Shown in pieces: positions 48,001 through 59,351 of a DNA stretch of 64,000 bases. The notes beneath the pieces are model-generated. The model worked only from the letters and a program-made list of their open reading frames with translations, searched no databases and was not told where the DNA came from. Numbering within the stretch: position 1 is the first letter of the stretch; every line of letters begins with the position of its first letter. The stretch lies in NCBI GenBank assembly GCA_003864495.1, contig ML133454.1:2709233-2773232 (forward strand). Reading direction: 5' to 3'. Both the position numbers and the translations under genes were made by a program. This stretch comes from Nemopilema nomurai (lineage: Eukaryota > Cnidaria > Scyphozoa > Rhizostomeae > Rhizostomatidae).

Positions 48001-51000
48001 CATTTGCTCTTCAAAATGTTCCTCAAGCATTCTAATCACAAAATCAATTCAATCAGAGAAATCAATTACAAAGTTAGCATGTTATTGACAAGTAACATGT
48101 CAATAACCAGTCAATAGCATAGTAACCTAGGTACATGTTCTGTCATTTTCATAATTTCTTCTACATTACTTGACTAACTGCGTATTCATTCAAAACTAAT
48201 TAGCTAAATCATCAACAGATAGCGGATAAAATCACGAAGCTATAACAATATAACTCGGATATATAGACAAAGGAAAATGAGGTAGCGAATCGAAAATTAT
48301 GAAAATTCGAGAAGAAGGTCAACCCACAATTAGAACAAAAATTTTCTTAAATGTTGTTTTTAAATTCCTAGTTGTCAAGCCGAAGTAGTGAAATGAAAAA
48401 CTTGCATAAACCGCTGCGTTTTAATTTGAAAGAAATGAAAACAGATGCAAACCTGTCTGCCTCATCGACAACAAGAATTTCAATGTTTTGCAGACCAAAT
48501 GAGGGCGTGTTTTGCAGATGATCCACAAGCCGACCTGGTGTGGCGACAATAATGTCCGGACTTCTTCTAAGCTCTGCTTCCTGGTCTTTCATCTTCATAC
48601 CACCTTTAGAGCAGAAGAGGGAGGTACACTACATATATTTACAAACTAATAAATGAGCATACGCTTGGACCATAAGCATTTAAGTTGACAAAACATCTAT
48701 TAAGCAATACGAATCAATTAATCAACCAACTACACTCCAGTTCATTATCAAAAGTGGTTTAAAGACAACCAAAACATCAAAGAGTGATGGAATGAAAAAT
48801 TCCACAGAATGAATGATGCAAATTAAGTATTAAAGGACATCAATTAAAGAAGAAAAGGGGAAACATCAGGGCAATATAAACAAACCTGAAGCAAGGCAGA
48901 CTTGCACATCCAAATACTTGGCAAGCGAGTGGCAAACAGAGTGAACCTAAAATGACATTTTTTGCAGGCCTGAGTGTACAAATTGTGTGAATTATAATTT
49001 CTTATTACATTTGACTTACGCGAAAAAGCAAATTTCCTTTTTCGATTTTATTTTAGTATCAAATGGTGGGAATCATTAAAGCCAACATCATGAGGCCAAA
49101 GTCAACAAATATTGAAACATAGTGTAAAATCGACAGAATAATTCACAATAATAAACTATCAAATAAAGAAATGTACCTGCACTGCGAGTTCTCTTGTTGG
49201 CGAAAGAATGAGAACTCTGGAAGTTGGAATCTGCTTTGGTCTAAAAAGCAGCCGTTCAAGGATGGGAAGGATGTATGAAGCAGTCTTGCCTATAAAGGAA
49301 AGTGCGGATAATTTCCTGGTAAATTTGGATTAAATCATTGTCCTGATTATATTAGCGAAACAGAAAGGAGGATATTGATGAAGAACGAAGGGGTGGTGTG
49401 TGGCAGGTGAATTTTTTTTAACTGTACCACACCCCACATTAAACACCTACTGGAAGAGACTGTTTACTTTCCTGGGTTGAAATTCTGAATATTTTCACAT
49501 CTACTATTAACAAGGAAACAAACACACAACTACGGTCAGTCTTACAATGGAAACGAGACAACTTCCGGAAATTCTGGTATTCTGCCCGTTTATCTCGGCT
49601 TAAAGAATTGATTTTACGTTTTAATTTCGATCTAAATGTTTTCTTGAACAGCCAGACAGGTCTTTTATAACACATTCGATCTATTTAAGATCTATTTGGA
49701 AATCTATTTTCATAAGCGAAAGAAAACTTGATATAATTATCCGGTGTTCCCAATGGAATGGTAAGAAAACAATCGATTAACATCTACAAATTGATCAAGC
49801 CATTTGAAGAATGGGACGAATGAGCTGAAGGAAGGCAAATTAGATAATTGAAGTTACCAGTTCCAGTTGCTGCACAGGCGCAAACATCTTTCCCAAGAAG
49901 AGCAACTGGAATAGTGGAACACTGGATAGGCGTAGGTCGTTGGAAGCCAAGCTCGTTCACAGCCTGAGGGGACCAAAACAGAATTGAAGCAGTCAAATCA
50001 AAGCTTTCTTACTATTTAGGTATGTGCGCTGACAACTGCATAAAAAAAATTTGCATGAACAACATCAAAACCTCCCGGACATGGCATATAAAATGGCTTT
50101 CAGAGTTGAAAATTCTGAGTTGGCTTCAAAGCAAAACATTAAAAACTTACTCTAAGAATTGGCCTGGATAGGTTCAGTTTTGAAAAGTTGGCATGTAAAA
50201 CTTGTGGTCCTGGTTGCTCAAAGAAGCTGCTTTCATCCCCCAAGTCCTCTGACTGTGAACAAAAACTCTATAAGTTATAATGGGTATATTAGTACATAGG
50301 GTTTTTGATGCTAAGGTAATTGCAAGCCATTCACTGGAGCCATAAAGCTTGTATGGAACATGTAGATGGATTTGAAGGAATGTCAGACAAAAAGTCAATA
50401 TTCGAAAGAGCCAACATCATAAACAACCAATGATAAAAATGTAGTAGCTTTGCAATGGATCATAAATCTAAACATACATCATCATCAGAAATGTCTTCAT
50501 CACTGCTGGATTGATCCCTTGCTCTTGAAGTATCAAACACTTCAATGTCTGGAATAGGACCATGATTTTTAATTACCTAACTTGTTATAAAAACACCTGT
50601 GGTGCAATACAAACAAACAGTTAGACAGCATAACCAGAAAAAAACTTCCACCAACAGTTGAACTGAGCTGTTAAATTCAAATGGTCAGAGACTTGATATT
50701 TTTTCAAGCTTTAACAAGAGGGGAGTATTTCTGATTCATTTCCATAGTAGGTTGCTAGAAATGTTATAAAAAGTGAAACTGCTCAATTCAGATAAGCAAA
50801 GTGGGTTTACCACTTTACATTCACTAGGTTACCAAAGTTGTATTGCAACAAGGAGACATTTTTACCTTGAGAAACAGGTTCATTTGACACATCCATGTTG
50901 TCAGGACTCTTAGCTGATTCCTATAAACAGGAATTGATAGTTTAACAGCAATTCTTTACAACAAACCTCTCAAGCTTTTCATATGAAATAAACAAAAGAG

Positions 51001-54000
51001 TTGAGAAAAAAGCCTGTAAAACAATATGTAGAAGAAGCTCAAATCTGAAAAGTTTACATTACCAAAAGAACTAAGGTAAAAAACAAAGCTTAATGTAAAA
51101 AGGCAAACAATTCATTATGCTGGGTCATTACATAAGCTTGTTCTTGAAAGAAATATAACTAAATCACTCAAAGTGAAATGCTAACATTACATTTTCATAA
51201 ATGCAGAATCTAGGCCTCATGATTATAGTGCCTAAGAGGCTATCCAGCAAATTTGCATCTAAGTGATAACAAACATATACACAGATAAAGATTTCTTCAG
51301 GGTTTTGATTCACAAGCTTCTACTGGTCATTAATCTACTGATGATCAGATGCCAATGATTATAAGCAAACCTGCTTTTCTTTTCTTTTCCTCTCAATTCT
51401 ATTTTGAAGACTGAATGATGATATCTACACAAGAAATAAGAAGCCAACTGGAGATAAATTTTGATATACTCAAATTAGTCTCCTAGTATCTAAATATCTA
51501 AATAAGTGAAAATTCAAGAAGTACCAAACTGGTCATTATGTCTTGAAATATGCATGAGATTAAAAAAGCAGTAGACAATAGTTTTGAAGAAGAGTGTTTA
51601 TTTGAATGTTAGCAAGGACAGCTGTGTCATCTCCAGTCATTTGAATTCTATCACTTGCAGCCCAATATGGATATAGAAGACCTATCTGGGTTGTAAAACT
51701 TCACAAAATCATTTTCAAACAATACAAAATTCACTACCTGTCCCCTAGCAGAGTTCTGAACATTTTTGTGAATTTTCCAATGATTATCTTCATGAAATGA
51801 ACCAGATTCAAACATAAAATCATCATTAAACATTCCATCGTTTTTCACTTTTATCTTCTTTTTCTTCTTTCCTGCCACCTAGAAAATTAAATTAATTGGA
51901 CATAGATATATTAAATATACAATAACATTACTAAACCTCAAGTATTTCATGCAAAGTACTTTTTACAAAGTCCGAGAAGCACAAATGTTGACTTTGGTAG
52001 AAAGTTTCAATGGCTGCTAAATTCTGAGGTGTACACTGGTGTCTGTGTGTAAGGGATAATTCACAGGTTCCTTGGTCAGCATTCTTGCCATCATAGTATT
52101 GCTTCTGACTATTACAAAATACAGAGCCTTAGCAAAAGCCACATAATGAATCGTGTGAGCATTTGATACTACAGTATTCTTTCAGATATGCAGACAAAAT
52201 ATATTCTCTTGATTCAGCTTTGAAATGTAGCTGTATCATGCTTAGGGGTCTTTAAGGCCATTTGAGATACCAAACTGCACATTTCAGTGTGGTGTTATGT
52301 TAGCTCAAACGCAAATGTAATGTGTATATAACATCCGTTATGCCAACATTACAAATAGCCACGTCAATCTTGCTTCAGTCACCCTGTTAGGTTTTTCGAG
52401 CAACGTTGGTAACGTTTCCCCCAGTATAGGGCGCCCCAGTATACGGTCGAGCCCCAGTATAGGGATTGTCAATCAAAATTAAGTTCTGAAGTGCCGCAAA
52501 GGCCGTTTCGATGCGTTGTTGTCGCGATGATAGATAGACGTTATTTCAAGACACAGCGGCTTCTCGGCCAGACATTCAGCCATACATTCAGCAAGCGGCC
52601 ATGTTGTAACAGCCGTACACGAAAGACATTCGTGTAGCTCACCGCTAGCAATAACAAAATATAGCCAGTTTCATTCCTCCAATTTCTTTACATCAAAACA
52701 AAATGATTCAAAAAAATTCAAACCAGTCTCGACCAATGTAATGAAAACGAACACGGTAACTAAAATGTTGCGTTGTTTATGACGAGCCTTGATTGGTGAC
52801 TTTTTAAAAAATCTTTTTTTTGCAATTCAAGTATCTAGGCCGAGATGGCCCTTAACTACTAACAGTACTACAGCGAATTACAATTTTAGCTATTAAGCTA
52901 AAAAGTTGTTAGCTGTTAATCTAAAAGTTAGAAATAGAAGTTAGAAGTTGCAATCACCCCCGGGTCAGACATGGAGGATTCTCAGAGTAACGCGGACCTG
53001 TGTACATTTTTGCATAATGTTAGCCTTTTGTATGATCGATTATACCTTTAAATTTCATACAAAATATCAGTTTAGCTGTTTAAGTTTCGTTTTATTTTGT
53101 TCGTACCCAGTTTGGTGCGGCTATCGAGCCGAGTAACGTGGGAGCCTTTAGCAAGAATATAGGGCTCGCTCGTTCAGACGACAACTACGGGGGTCAAATT
53201 CTTTCTAGGACCCAGTTTTGTAAAAATCTTGACTGAAGCTGTTTCGTCTGCCAATAGGAATCGGTGCACTTGGGTTTAAATTTTCTTGTTTTATTGTTTT
53301 GTGGGGTTCCTAGTGTTTAATGTTGTCTTGCGTATATGACGAGACGAGTTGCAGTAGAAGTTAATTTGAAAAGTTGGAATAAATTCTTACTGGCTTCACT
53401 AAATAATGGGTCGATTGAAGAAAAGCTACCAATGTTTAGGAATACAAAATTACCGTCCGTTTTTGCAGAAAATATGAATTTAGTAATGAAAGAGGATATT
53501 ACTCTAATGGAAGTTCTAGCCTTGCACGGGGAAGGCTACGAGGAGGCTGCTGAGTCATTCCATATGAAATCATCATATGGTGTAAGAAACTAATTTTGAA
53601 GTCATTCTCTTCCATACAAACTTCCTGAACCATTCCTATCCACCACTTCTTATCGTACCTACAGGCAACAAAGTCACTTGCCTTCACGGAGGTGATAGAA
53701 AGGAATTTGCCTTTTTCACTAGATATGTTAAAGGTACCTAAAAAAGTATCCTCTTCAGCAGTGTATTTGAAGGCAATTGTACTTGTAGACACTGGTTCAA
53801 AGTAGTGATAACTTCTAGTTCCAGGAATGGTGCGACCAAGAGAAAACCTGTCCATTAATTTATTTCTGACATTCTCCATTCTCTCCTTTAAAATGAACAA
53901 TGTTTGAATGTTTTGAATATTTCTTTCACAAAATTCAAGCATTTTAGTCACATTGAGGATTTGGTCAGAAATGATCTCTGTAAACTTGCACGTGATGTGA

Positions 54001-57000
54001 GTCTCTTTACTGTACCCCCAATACCATCACATGGCGATTTCCCATGGCTGGTTGCAAAGAAAGACCAAGTTGCATTCCAACCAAAGTCATCCTTGTGACT
54101 GCACAAATTCATCATGTTTTTGTAATTTTTATATTGTGCAGCACAACCATTAGAGAAATGCTCCACTTTAGTTATAGATGGAAGCTCAATCTTAATGATA
54201 CTTGTGAGCCTTCTCTGGACCTCAAAGACAAAGTTTGTGTCATGTTCTAGGTCATCAGACAAAAAACAAAAGGAACAGCTCAATAATTCTGGATTTTGCT
54301 TGTAGTATAAAACTACTGGATTTAATGAGCAATATGGTCTACTCCAGTGATATGATTGCACTTCATCTTGTACAGCAAAAGTATAGTTCTCTGCAAAGTC
54401 ATCTAGAACTATTGCAGTTTCTTCAGTGATCTTCTTTTTTCTTGCTTTGAGGTAATTTGCCTGGCACTAAGCTATATATGAATGCGGTGTTAGGGCATCT
54501 ATAGTTTCAAGAAGCTGCTCAACAAATTCGCCTACAGGCATCGTTTGTGTGAACATCTTGGTTCTGTCTGTTGTTCGCCATTGTTGAAAACATATATCAT
54601 CTTTATTAGTTAATGATGCTTCTAGATGAGATCTAAGGGCTTCCTTTCCTGGGCATTTGTTACATCTATGAATCATGCATGTCCTGCTTTCCCTGCTACA
54701 CACAATGTAAGATGGTTCAATATCATATGCAGTAGGTTGTTCATTACACTGTGCCATGCCATAACATCTCCTACAAAGCTGCCAACCAGGAACACTTTCA
54801 AGATTCTGCATTGACAATTTACGTGCCAAGTCCAGTGAGATCTTGTGGCCACCCTTAACTATATTCTTTTGTACTTTGAACATGTTACAACATTTAGAAA
54901 TTTCTTTCTCAAAAATTGAAAACCACTTTTCTTCATGATGAAAACAAATCCTCAAGCTTTCAGATTCAGCTACTGAACCTTTCAGTCCACTTCTCCAAAG
55001 TAATATACTCCTATCATCTTCTGAAATCTCAGAAAGCTTTTTTAATCCAATCTGTCGTGTATATGAGGGTTTATGACAATCATCATCTAAATGTATACCA
55101 ATGTCACAAGAATCCATACTGAGGCCAACAACTGAGTATTTTTCTCACCACCTTACACTAGTACTGTTTCCTCTAGACTAAAACTTCATGGCAATTTCTG
55201 TTTATTTAGACCTCTGTAAAGAACTGTAATATTGCTGTTTCCTGTCTGTCTAGTTATTATAAATGACATGACAAGATGTTAAAAAACATGTTGGTACTAC
55301 TTCCTGAAACAGGAAGCCTTTCAGGAAACTACATAAATCAAAGGAAGAGATGTTAGATTTCAATATTAGCATCCAATAGTGATTGTCAACTTTACTATCA
55401 GAATGCACAAAAAATAGTTTGGTCTTTTGGAATTTGGAAAGTGGGCAATGGCTCGTATTTTTTTTTTCTAAATACTTGATATAGTACAAGCACCCTCCAA
55501 GACCATGTAAAAGTTTTCACTGACCCCAAAGAAAAGATGTCTGCTGGGTTACAGAGCTGAACATTCTATCTAGCATTGAAGCTCCAATAACAAAGACTGA
55601 ACAAACTTATGACATTACAAATGAAGATGTGCAAAATATAAATGAATTGCTAATAAAACCATAAAGTTAAACTGTTCAAATTATGCTATTTCTAATGCCG
55701 TTTCTGGATTTCTCAATATCAATTTGTATATGTCACAAATTTTCAAAATCACAGTGTACATAGAAATTGTTAAACTGTCCTTTGAATACGGATTGTCTTT
55801 TGATGTGCAAAAATTAGGGCGGGCCACGCCCATATTTTATAATTATTTTAATTTGTCATAACTTTGCAATGGCTTAAGATATTGATCTCAAATTTTGGGA
55901 AATTTCGTTTTTCAATGATACCAGCAGTTGATATCAAATTCAGTTAATTCTGAGATAGTAGGTTACAAAAATGTAAAAAATATGATGATTTCATATGGAA
56001 TGACTCAGCAGCCTCCTCGTAGCCTTCCCGTGCAAGGCTAGAACTTCCATTAGAGTAATATCCTCTTTCATTACTAAATTCATATTTTCTGCAAAAACGG
56101 ACGGTAATTTTGTATTCTAAACATTGGTAGCTTTTCTTCAATCGACCCATTATTTAGTGAAGCCAGTAAGAATTTATTCCAACTTTTCAAATTAACTTCT
56201 ACTGCAACTCGTCTCGTCATATACGCAAGACAACATTAAACACTAGGAACCCCACAAAACAATAAAACAAGAAAATTTAAACCCAAGTGCACCGATTCCT
56301 ATTGGCAGACGAAACAGCTTCAGTCAAGATTTTTACAAAACTGGGTCCTAGAAAGAATTTGACCCCCGTAGTTGTCGTCTGAACGAGCGAGCCCTATATT
56401 CTTGCTAAAGGCTCCCACGTTACTCGGCTCGATAGCCGCACCAAACTGGGTACGAACAAAATAAAACGAAACTTAACAGCTAAACTGATATTTTGTATGA
56501 AATTTAAAGGTATAATCGATCATACAAAAGGCAAACATTATGCAAAAATGTACACAGGTCCGCGTTACTCTGAGAATCCTCCATGTCTGACCCGGGGGTG
56601 ATTGCAACTTCTAACTTCTATTTCTAACTTTTAGATTAACAGCTAACAACTTTTTAGCTTAATAGCTAAAATTGTAATTCGCTGTAGTACTGTTAGTAGT
56701 TAAGGGCCATCTCGGCCTAGATACTTGAATTGCAAAAAAAAGATTTTTTAAAAAGTCACCAATCAAGGCTCGTCATAAACAACGCAACATTTTAGTTACC
56801 GTGTTCGTTTTCATTACATTGGTCGAGACTGGTTTGAATTTTTTGAATCATTTTGTTTTGATGTAAAGAAATTGGAGGAATGAAACTGGCTATATTTTGT
56901 TATTGCTAGCGGTGAGCTACACGAATGTCTTTCGTGTACGGCTGTTACAACATGGCCGCTTGCTGAATGTATGGCTGAATGTCTGGCCGAGAAGCCGCTG

Positions 57001-57700
57001 TGTCTTGAAATAACGTCTATCTATCATCGCGACAACAACGCATCGAAACGGCCTTTGCGGCACTTCAGAACTTAATTTTGATTGACAATCCCTATACTGG
57101 GGCTCGACCGTATACTGGGGCGCCCTATACTGGGGGAAACGTTACCAATATGGTTGGGTTTTTCGTGTGTTGATTTTGACGCATTTCGGAAAAGCAATTT
57201 CAGCGCTTGTGGATCTTGCGTCTAGTCTGAAAAATATTACTGCTCAAAAGTTCAGAGAATTTAAGGGATTGTCTCCTTCATAAGATACAATATAAAGTTG
57301 CTTGAGTCGAATTTGAAAATATGGCAAACTTGGGTCGTTGCGTTTCAAAACTTATAAACTTGCTTTGGAAAACTTATGCAGAGATCTCAAGACTTTCAAG
57401 ATAAAACAATTAAATAACGATCTTTAACACTAAAGCTACAAAATTTTCTTCTAAAATTTCTTGAGGCCTTTTGCTGGTGAGAAAGATGAGTAACATCAAT
57501 CACAAAAAAATCTACATTAATTCACCCTTCTCTAAATAACGTTTAAAAGATAAACACTTAATGATTTGTTAGATTACAGGGAATCGAGTGGTTTATTGCT
57601 GAAGACACACCTCTTCCTTCATTCCATCGTCACTTTCTGCATAAATCTCAACTTCTTCATCGGATTCGATGGTACCGATTCTTTTCGAACCGGACGCCAT
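42008..57700 (-). CDS. DDX27: DDX27, DEAD-box RNA helicase of ribosome biogenesis
   Basis: Twenty-one exons join in phase: 57611-57700, 51738-51878, 51371-51424, 50866-50920, 50478-50548, 50151-50252, 49858-49963, 49177-49289, 48886-48946, 48453-48603, 47932-48031, 47633-47774, 46803-46939, 46530-46628, 45898-45980, 45475-45569, 44950-45035, 44395-44491, 43496-43615, 42531-42633 and 42008-42068, giving 688 residues. Helicase motifs in order: Q motif GFQRPTPIQ, motif I AATGTGKT (split across exons 7 and 8), Ia [38 protein letters not shown] and [10 protein letters not shown]. The N-terminal [20 protein letters not shown] and C-terminal [16 protein letters not shown] and SGQFKSKKK match DDX27 specifically. 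DDX27 works in the nucleolus in large-subunit pre-rRNA processing with the PeBoW complex. The basic stretch expected before SAEESQ was not found, so one small exon may be missing between 43616 and 44394, where an alternative acceptor also exists. Intron 1 holds a 4.7-kb transposon. Confidence 0.93.
42847..43115. mobile_element. Degenerate, internally deleted copy of the inverted-repeat MITE
   Basis: Segments resembling both arms of the 13341-14076 element are present in order (AAAACACTAGAAG, GAAGAGTCCAACTGAAAAGA, GATAGACTCCAAA, then CGATCTGCAACTGGCTG, AGTGCCGGGCGAAAAATTAC). Identity is visibly lower than between the two arms of the copy B element, so this is an older insertion. It lies in a DDX27 intron between the exons at 42531-42633 and 43496-43615. 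Confidence 0.6.
45207..45420. repeat. Two adjoining minisatellites in a DDX27 intron
   Basis: The first part has about two copies of a 36-bp unit (ACAGCGAAACTTGAAACGGT plus GAATTATGGA). It is followed by about eight copies of a 15-bp unit, GAAGGGCGAATCCTA, nearly identical to one another (about 45305-45415). It lies 55 bp downstream of the 5' splice site of the exon at 45475-45569. Open frames on both strands ([14 protein letters not shown]) are artefacts of the 15-bp period. Confidence 0.9.
52417..53578 (+). repeat. Left terminal inverted repeat of the DDX27-intron transposon
   Basis: Inverted match to 55980-57137. Contains an intact 85-codon frame on the plus strand (53336-53593, [42 protein letters not shown]). 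In this arm the frame faces the element interior and runs a few codons past the arm boundary. Confidence 0.9.
53499..55117 (-). pseudogene. Decayed transposase-like gene, family unassigned
   Basis: Three minus-strand segments form one interrupted protein. 55117-54467 begins [10 protein letters not shown] and includes the zinc-type pair LCRRCY and [11 protein letters not shown]. After a TAG (54467-54469) the frame continues as [37 protein letters not shown], then [19 protein letters not shown] and [20 protein letters not shown]. Near 53950-53960 a one-base shift moves the reading to [17 protein letters not shown] and on to 53499, just inside the left arm. The pattern is one I associate with large uncharacterised families in cnidarian and insect genomes, where LDFAENY and FSDG supply probable catalytic Asp residues. 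Here the second is Asn (FSNG). It is therefore probably inactive: a stop, a frameshift and a changed acidic residue. Confidence 0.65.
55118..55979. other. Transposon interior without recognised coding sequence
   Basis: Between the right arm and the transposase-like frame. The open frame at 55250-55489 on the minus strand has no recognisable features. This may be an intron or promoter region of the transposase gene. Confidence 0.4.
55980..57137 (-). repeat. Right terminal inverted repeat of the DDX27-intron transposon
   Basis: Inverted match to 52417-53578. The MTRRVAVEV frame starts here at the ATG at 56218-56220 on the minus strand, placing it upstream of the transposase-like gene as a possible first exon. 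A one-base deletion near 56115-56119 breaks it after EEKLPMF. Confidence 0.9.
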
Positions 57701-59351
57701 TTTTGCTGTGAAACGTGCTGTTGTTGTGGTGGTTCTGTTCCTCGGTTCCTTCGTCGTTACCAAAAAGACTGGGTCGAGTTGGTCACTTGTCAAAGAACAT
57801 CTTGCTTTCCAGACTTCTGTTTGGTGACTAAATGGCGCTGATCAGTCTATTTGTTTTTCGTTGTCCTACAAATATGGCGATGATCTGGCAAGCCACTATT
57901 TTGGTAGATGTCTTGTTGAACCTTTCGAAGTCTCTGTGGCATAAAGCTGGCGCCCACCACACTTTATTTGATAGGAGAATGTGTCCTGAAAACCACTTTT
58001 GTCAGTTTTTTTAGTTTTAGAGATTCACGAAGGGTTGCTGCAAGAGACCATGGTTGTTTTGAAAGAGCAAAGGGATAAACCTTCAATGCAAATTTACTAG
58101 TGAACAGTTTAAATAGCGTTTAAATAGCGTTTATATATTCTATGTCCTAAGCATTTCGAGGGACCATTTTAGTTACACTGTATTTTAGTTGGGTACCCAA
58201 AATAGTGGTACCTTCTTGTGTTACTGAATAAGGTTTCGGCCGGTGTGACTCCACCTGAAGAACCAAATGCATTACACTACAGTCCAACAATCTGACGTTC
58301 TTTCGTAGCAGGCAAATCCGTGTGAAGAATCTGGATCCCAAATAACAAACAAGTATTTATTTACTGTCATGTTGAAAAGCACAACAATATTCACGTTTCT
58401 CAAAGACTTGTTAATAAAACGCTAAACAGCATCAGTATTGTATACGCAGCATTCTAGCTGGGCCTAAATCACCCAGAAGAGAGATGAGGATTTCATGGGT
58501 ACATTATTTTCGCACTTTTCCATACGGAAAGTACTTAATGTTTCAATGAATGAGAGAGAATTAAGTGCATTCATGATAATTAACTGTGGCTTTAATTAGC
58601 ATGCTTTCATTTTTAACTGCAGTCTTTTATTAAATCAGTCTCAACAAACAAGAGCTTGCAAATTTAAAATAAGTTGATAATGAATAGAATCGCAGGTCCA
58701 TTGTAAAGGTCAAATCCAGGTTGAACAAAATACACTGTGATAAAGCCATTTACAAATATTGAATAATTGATTGTACCTTTTGTGTGCTTTATTTTGTAAG
58801 AGTGTTCCATGTTGATTGAGACACATAAATAGATATTAACTACTTGTGAAATTACAATGTCGTGACATACATGCATCATACTGAACCAGTCAATGACTTC
58901 AAGTGTTTACTGCAATATTAGTTAGGTATAAGCAAAGTTTTTCATTTAATACAACGGAATTATTATAATTTGAGGTTGACTTTGCCATAGGCTGGTTAAT
59001 TTTGTATCGTAAACGGGGGCTCTGTCATAAAAATTTTACGAATAAAAAATTCTATGATTCCGTAGTTCAACCTCGTTTCGCAATTGGTAAAATTTAAATA
59101 AGTCACGATAATTAATGAACATCATTCAAAAACACTTGAAGTTTGCGAGGAAACACAATTCGTAAAGCCCCGTCTTAAATCTGTTGGCTGTCATAGAAAC
59201 CTTAAGACTGATGCTTACAAAAGTTGTTCTTACAAACATAATGCAGCATCACGGTGTAGCTGTTCACTGTTGTATGAAGCTTATATCTCCTGTCCTGCTC
59301 ATCCAAGGCTACCTATTCTCCTAAGCTAAGCAAATAATACATTCGCGTTCC
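57701..59351. other. Intergenic stretch between DDX27 and UBA3
   Basis: Both neighbours are on the minus strand, so this holds the DDX27 promoter and UBA3 3' flank. No TATA-like element can be singled out. A minus-strand reading through the DDX27 start extends to 57793 but lacks an upstream ATG. I see no gene here. Confidence 0.5.

Larger units (their letters stand above)
52417..57137. mobile_element. 4.7-kb DNA transposon with 1.16-kb terminal inverted repeats, in DDX27 intron 1
   Basis: The left arm (52417-53578) and right arm (55980-57137) are inverted copies differing by only a few substitutions and single-base indels. Each tip carries three tandem CCCAGTATAGGG-like motifs (CCCCCAGTATAGGG, CCCCAGTATACGG, CCCCAGTATAGGG) within about 50 bp. 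AACGTT flanks the TCCCCC tips on both sides (52411-52416 and 57138-57143). Because the joined target would read GGTAACGTTACC, a palindrome, this can be a 6-bp target duplication or extra TIR sequence. The interior carries a broken transposase-like gene on the minus strand. The superfamily is not assigned. Confidence 0.85.

Noticed and set aside
57566..58014. Two plus-strand frames upstream of DDX27
   Set aside because: The first overlaps DDX27 exon 1 in antisense; neither has a domain or splice signals.
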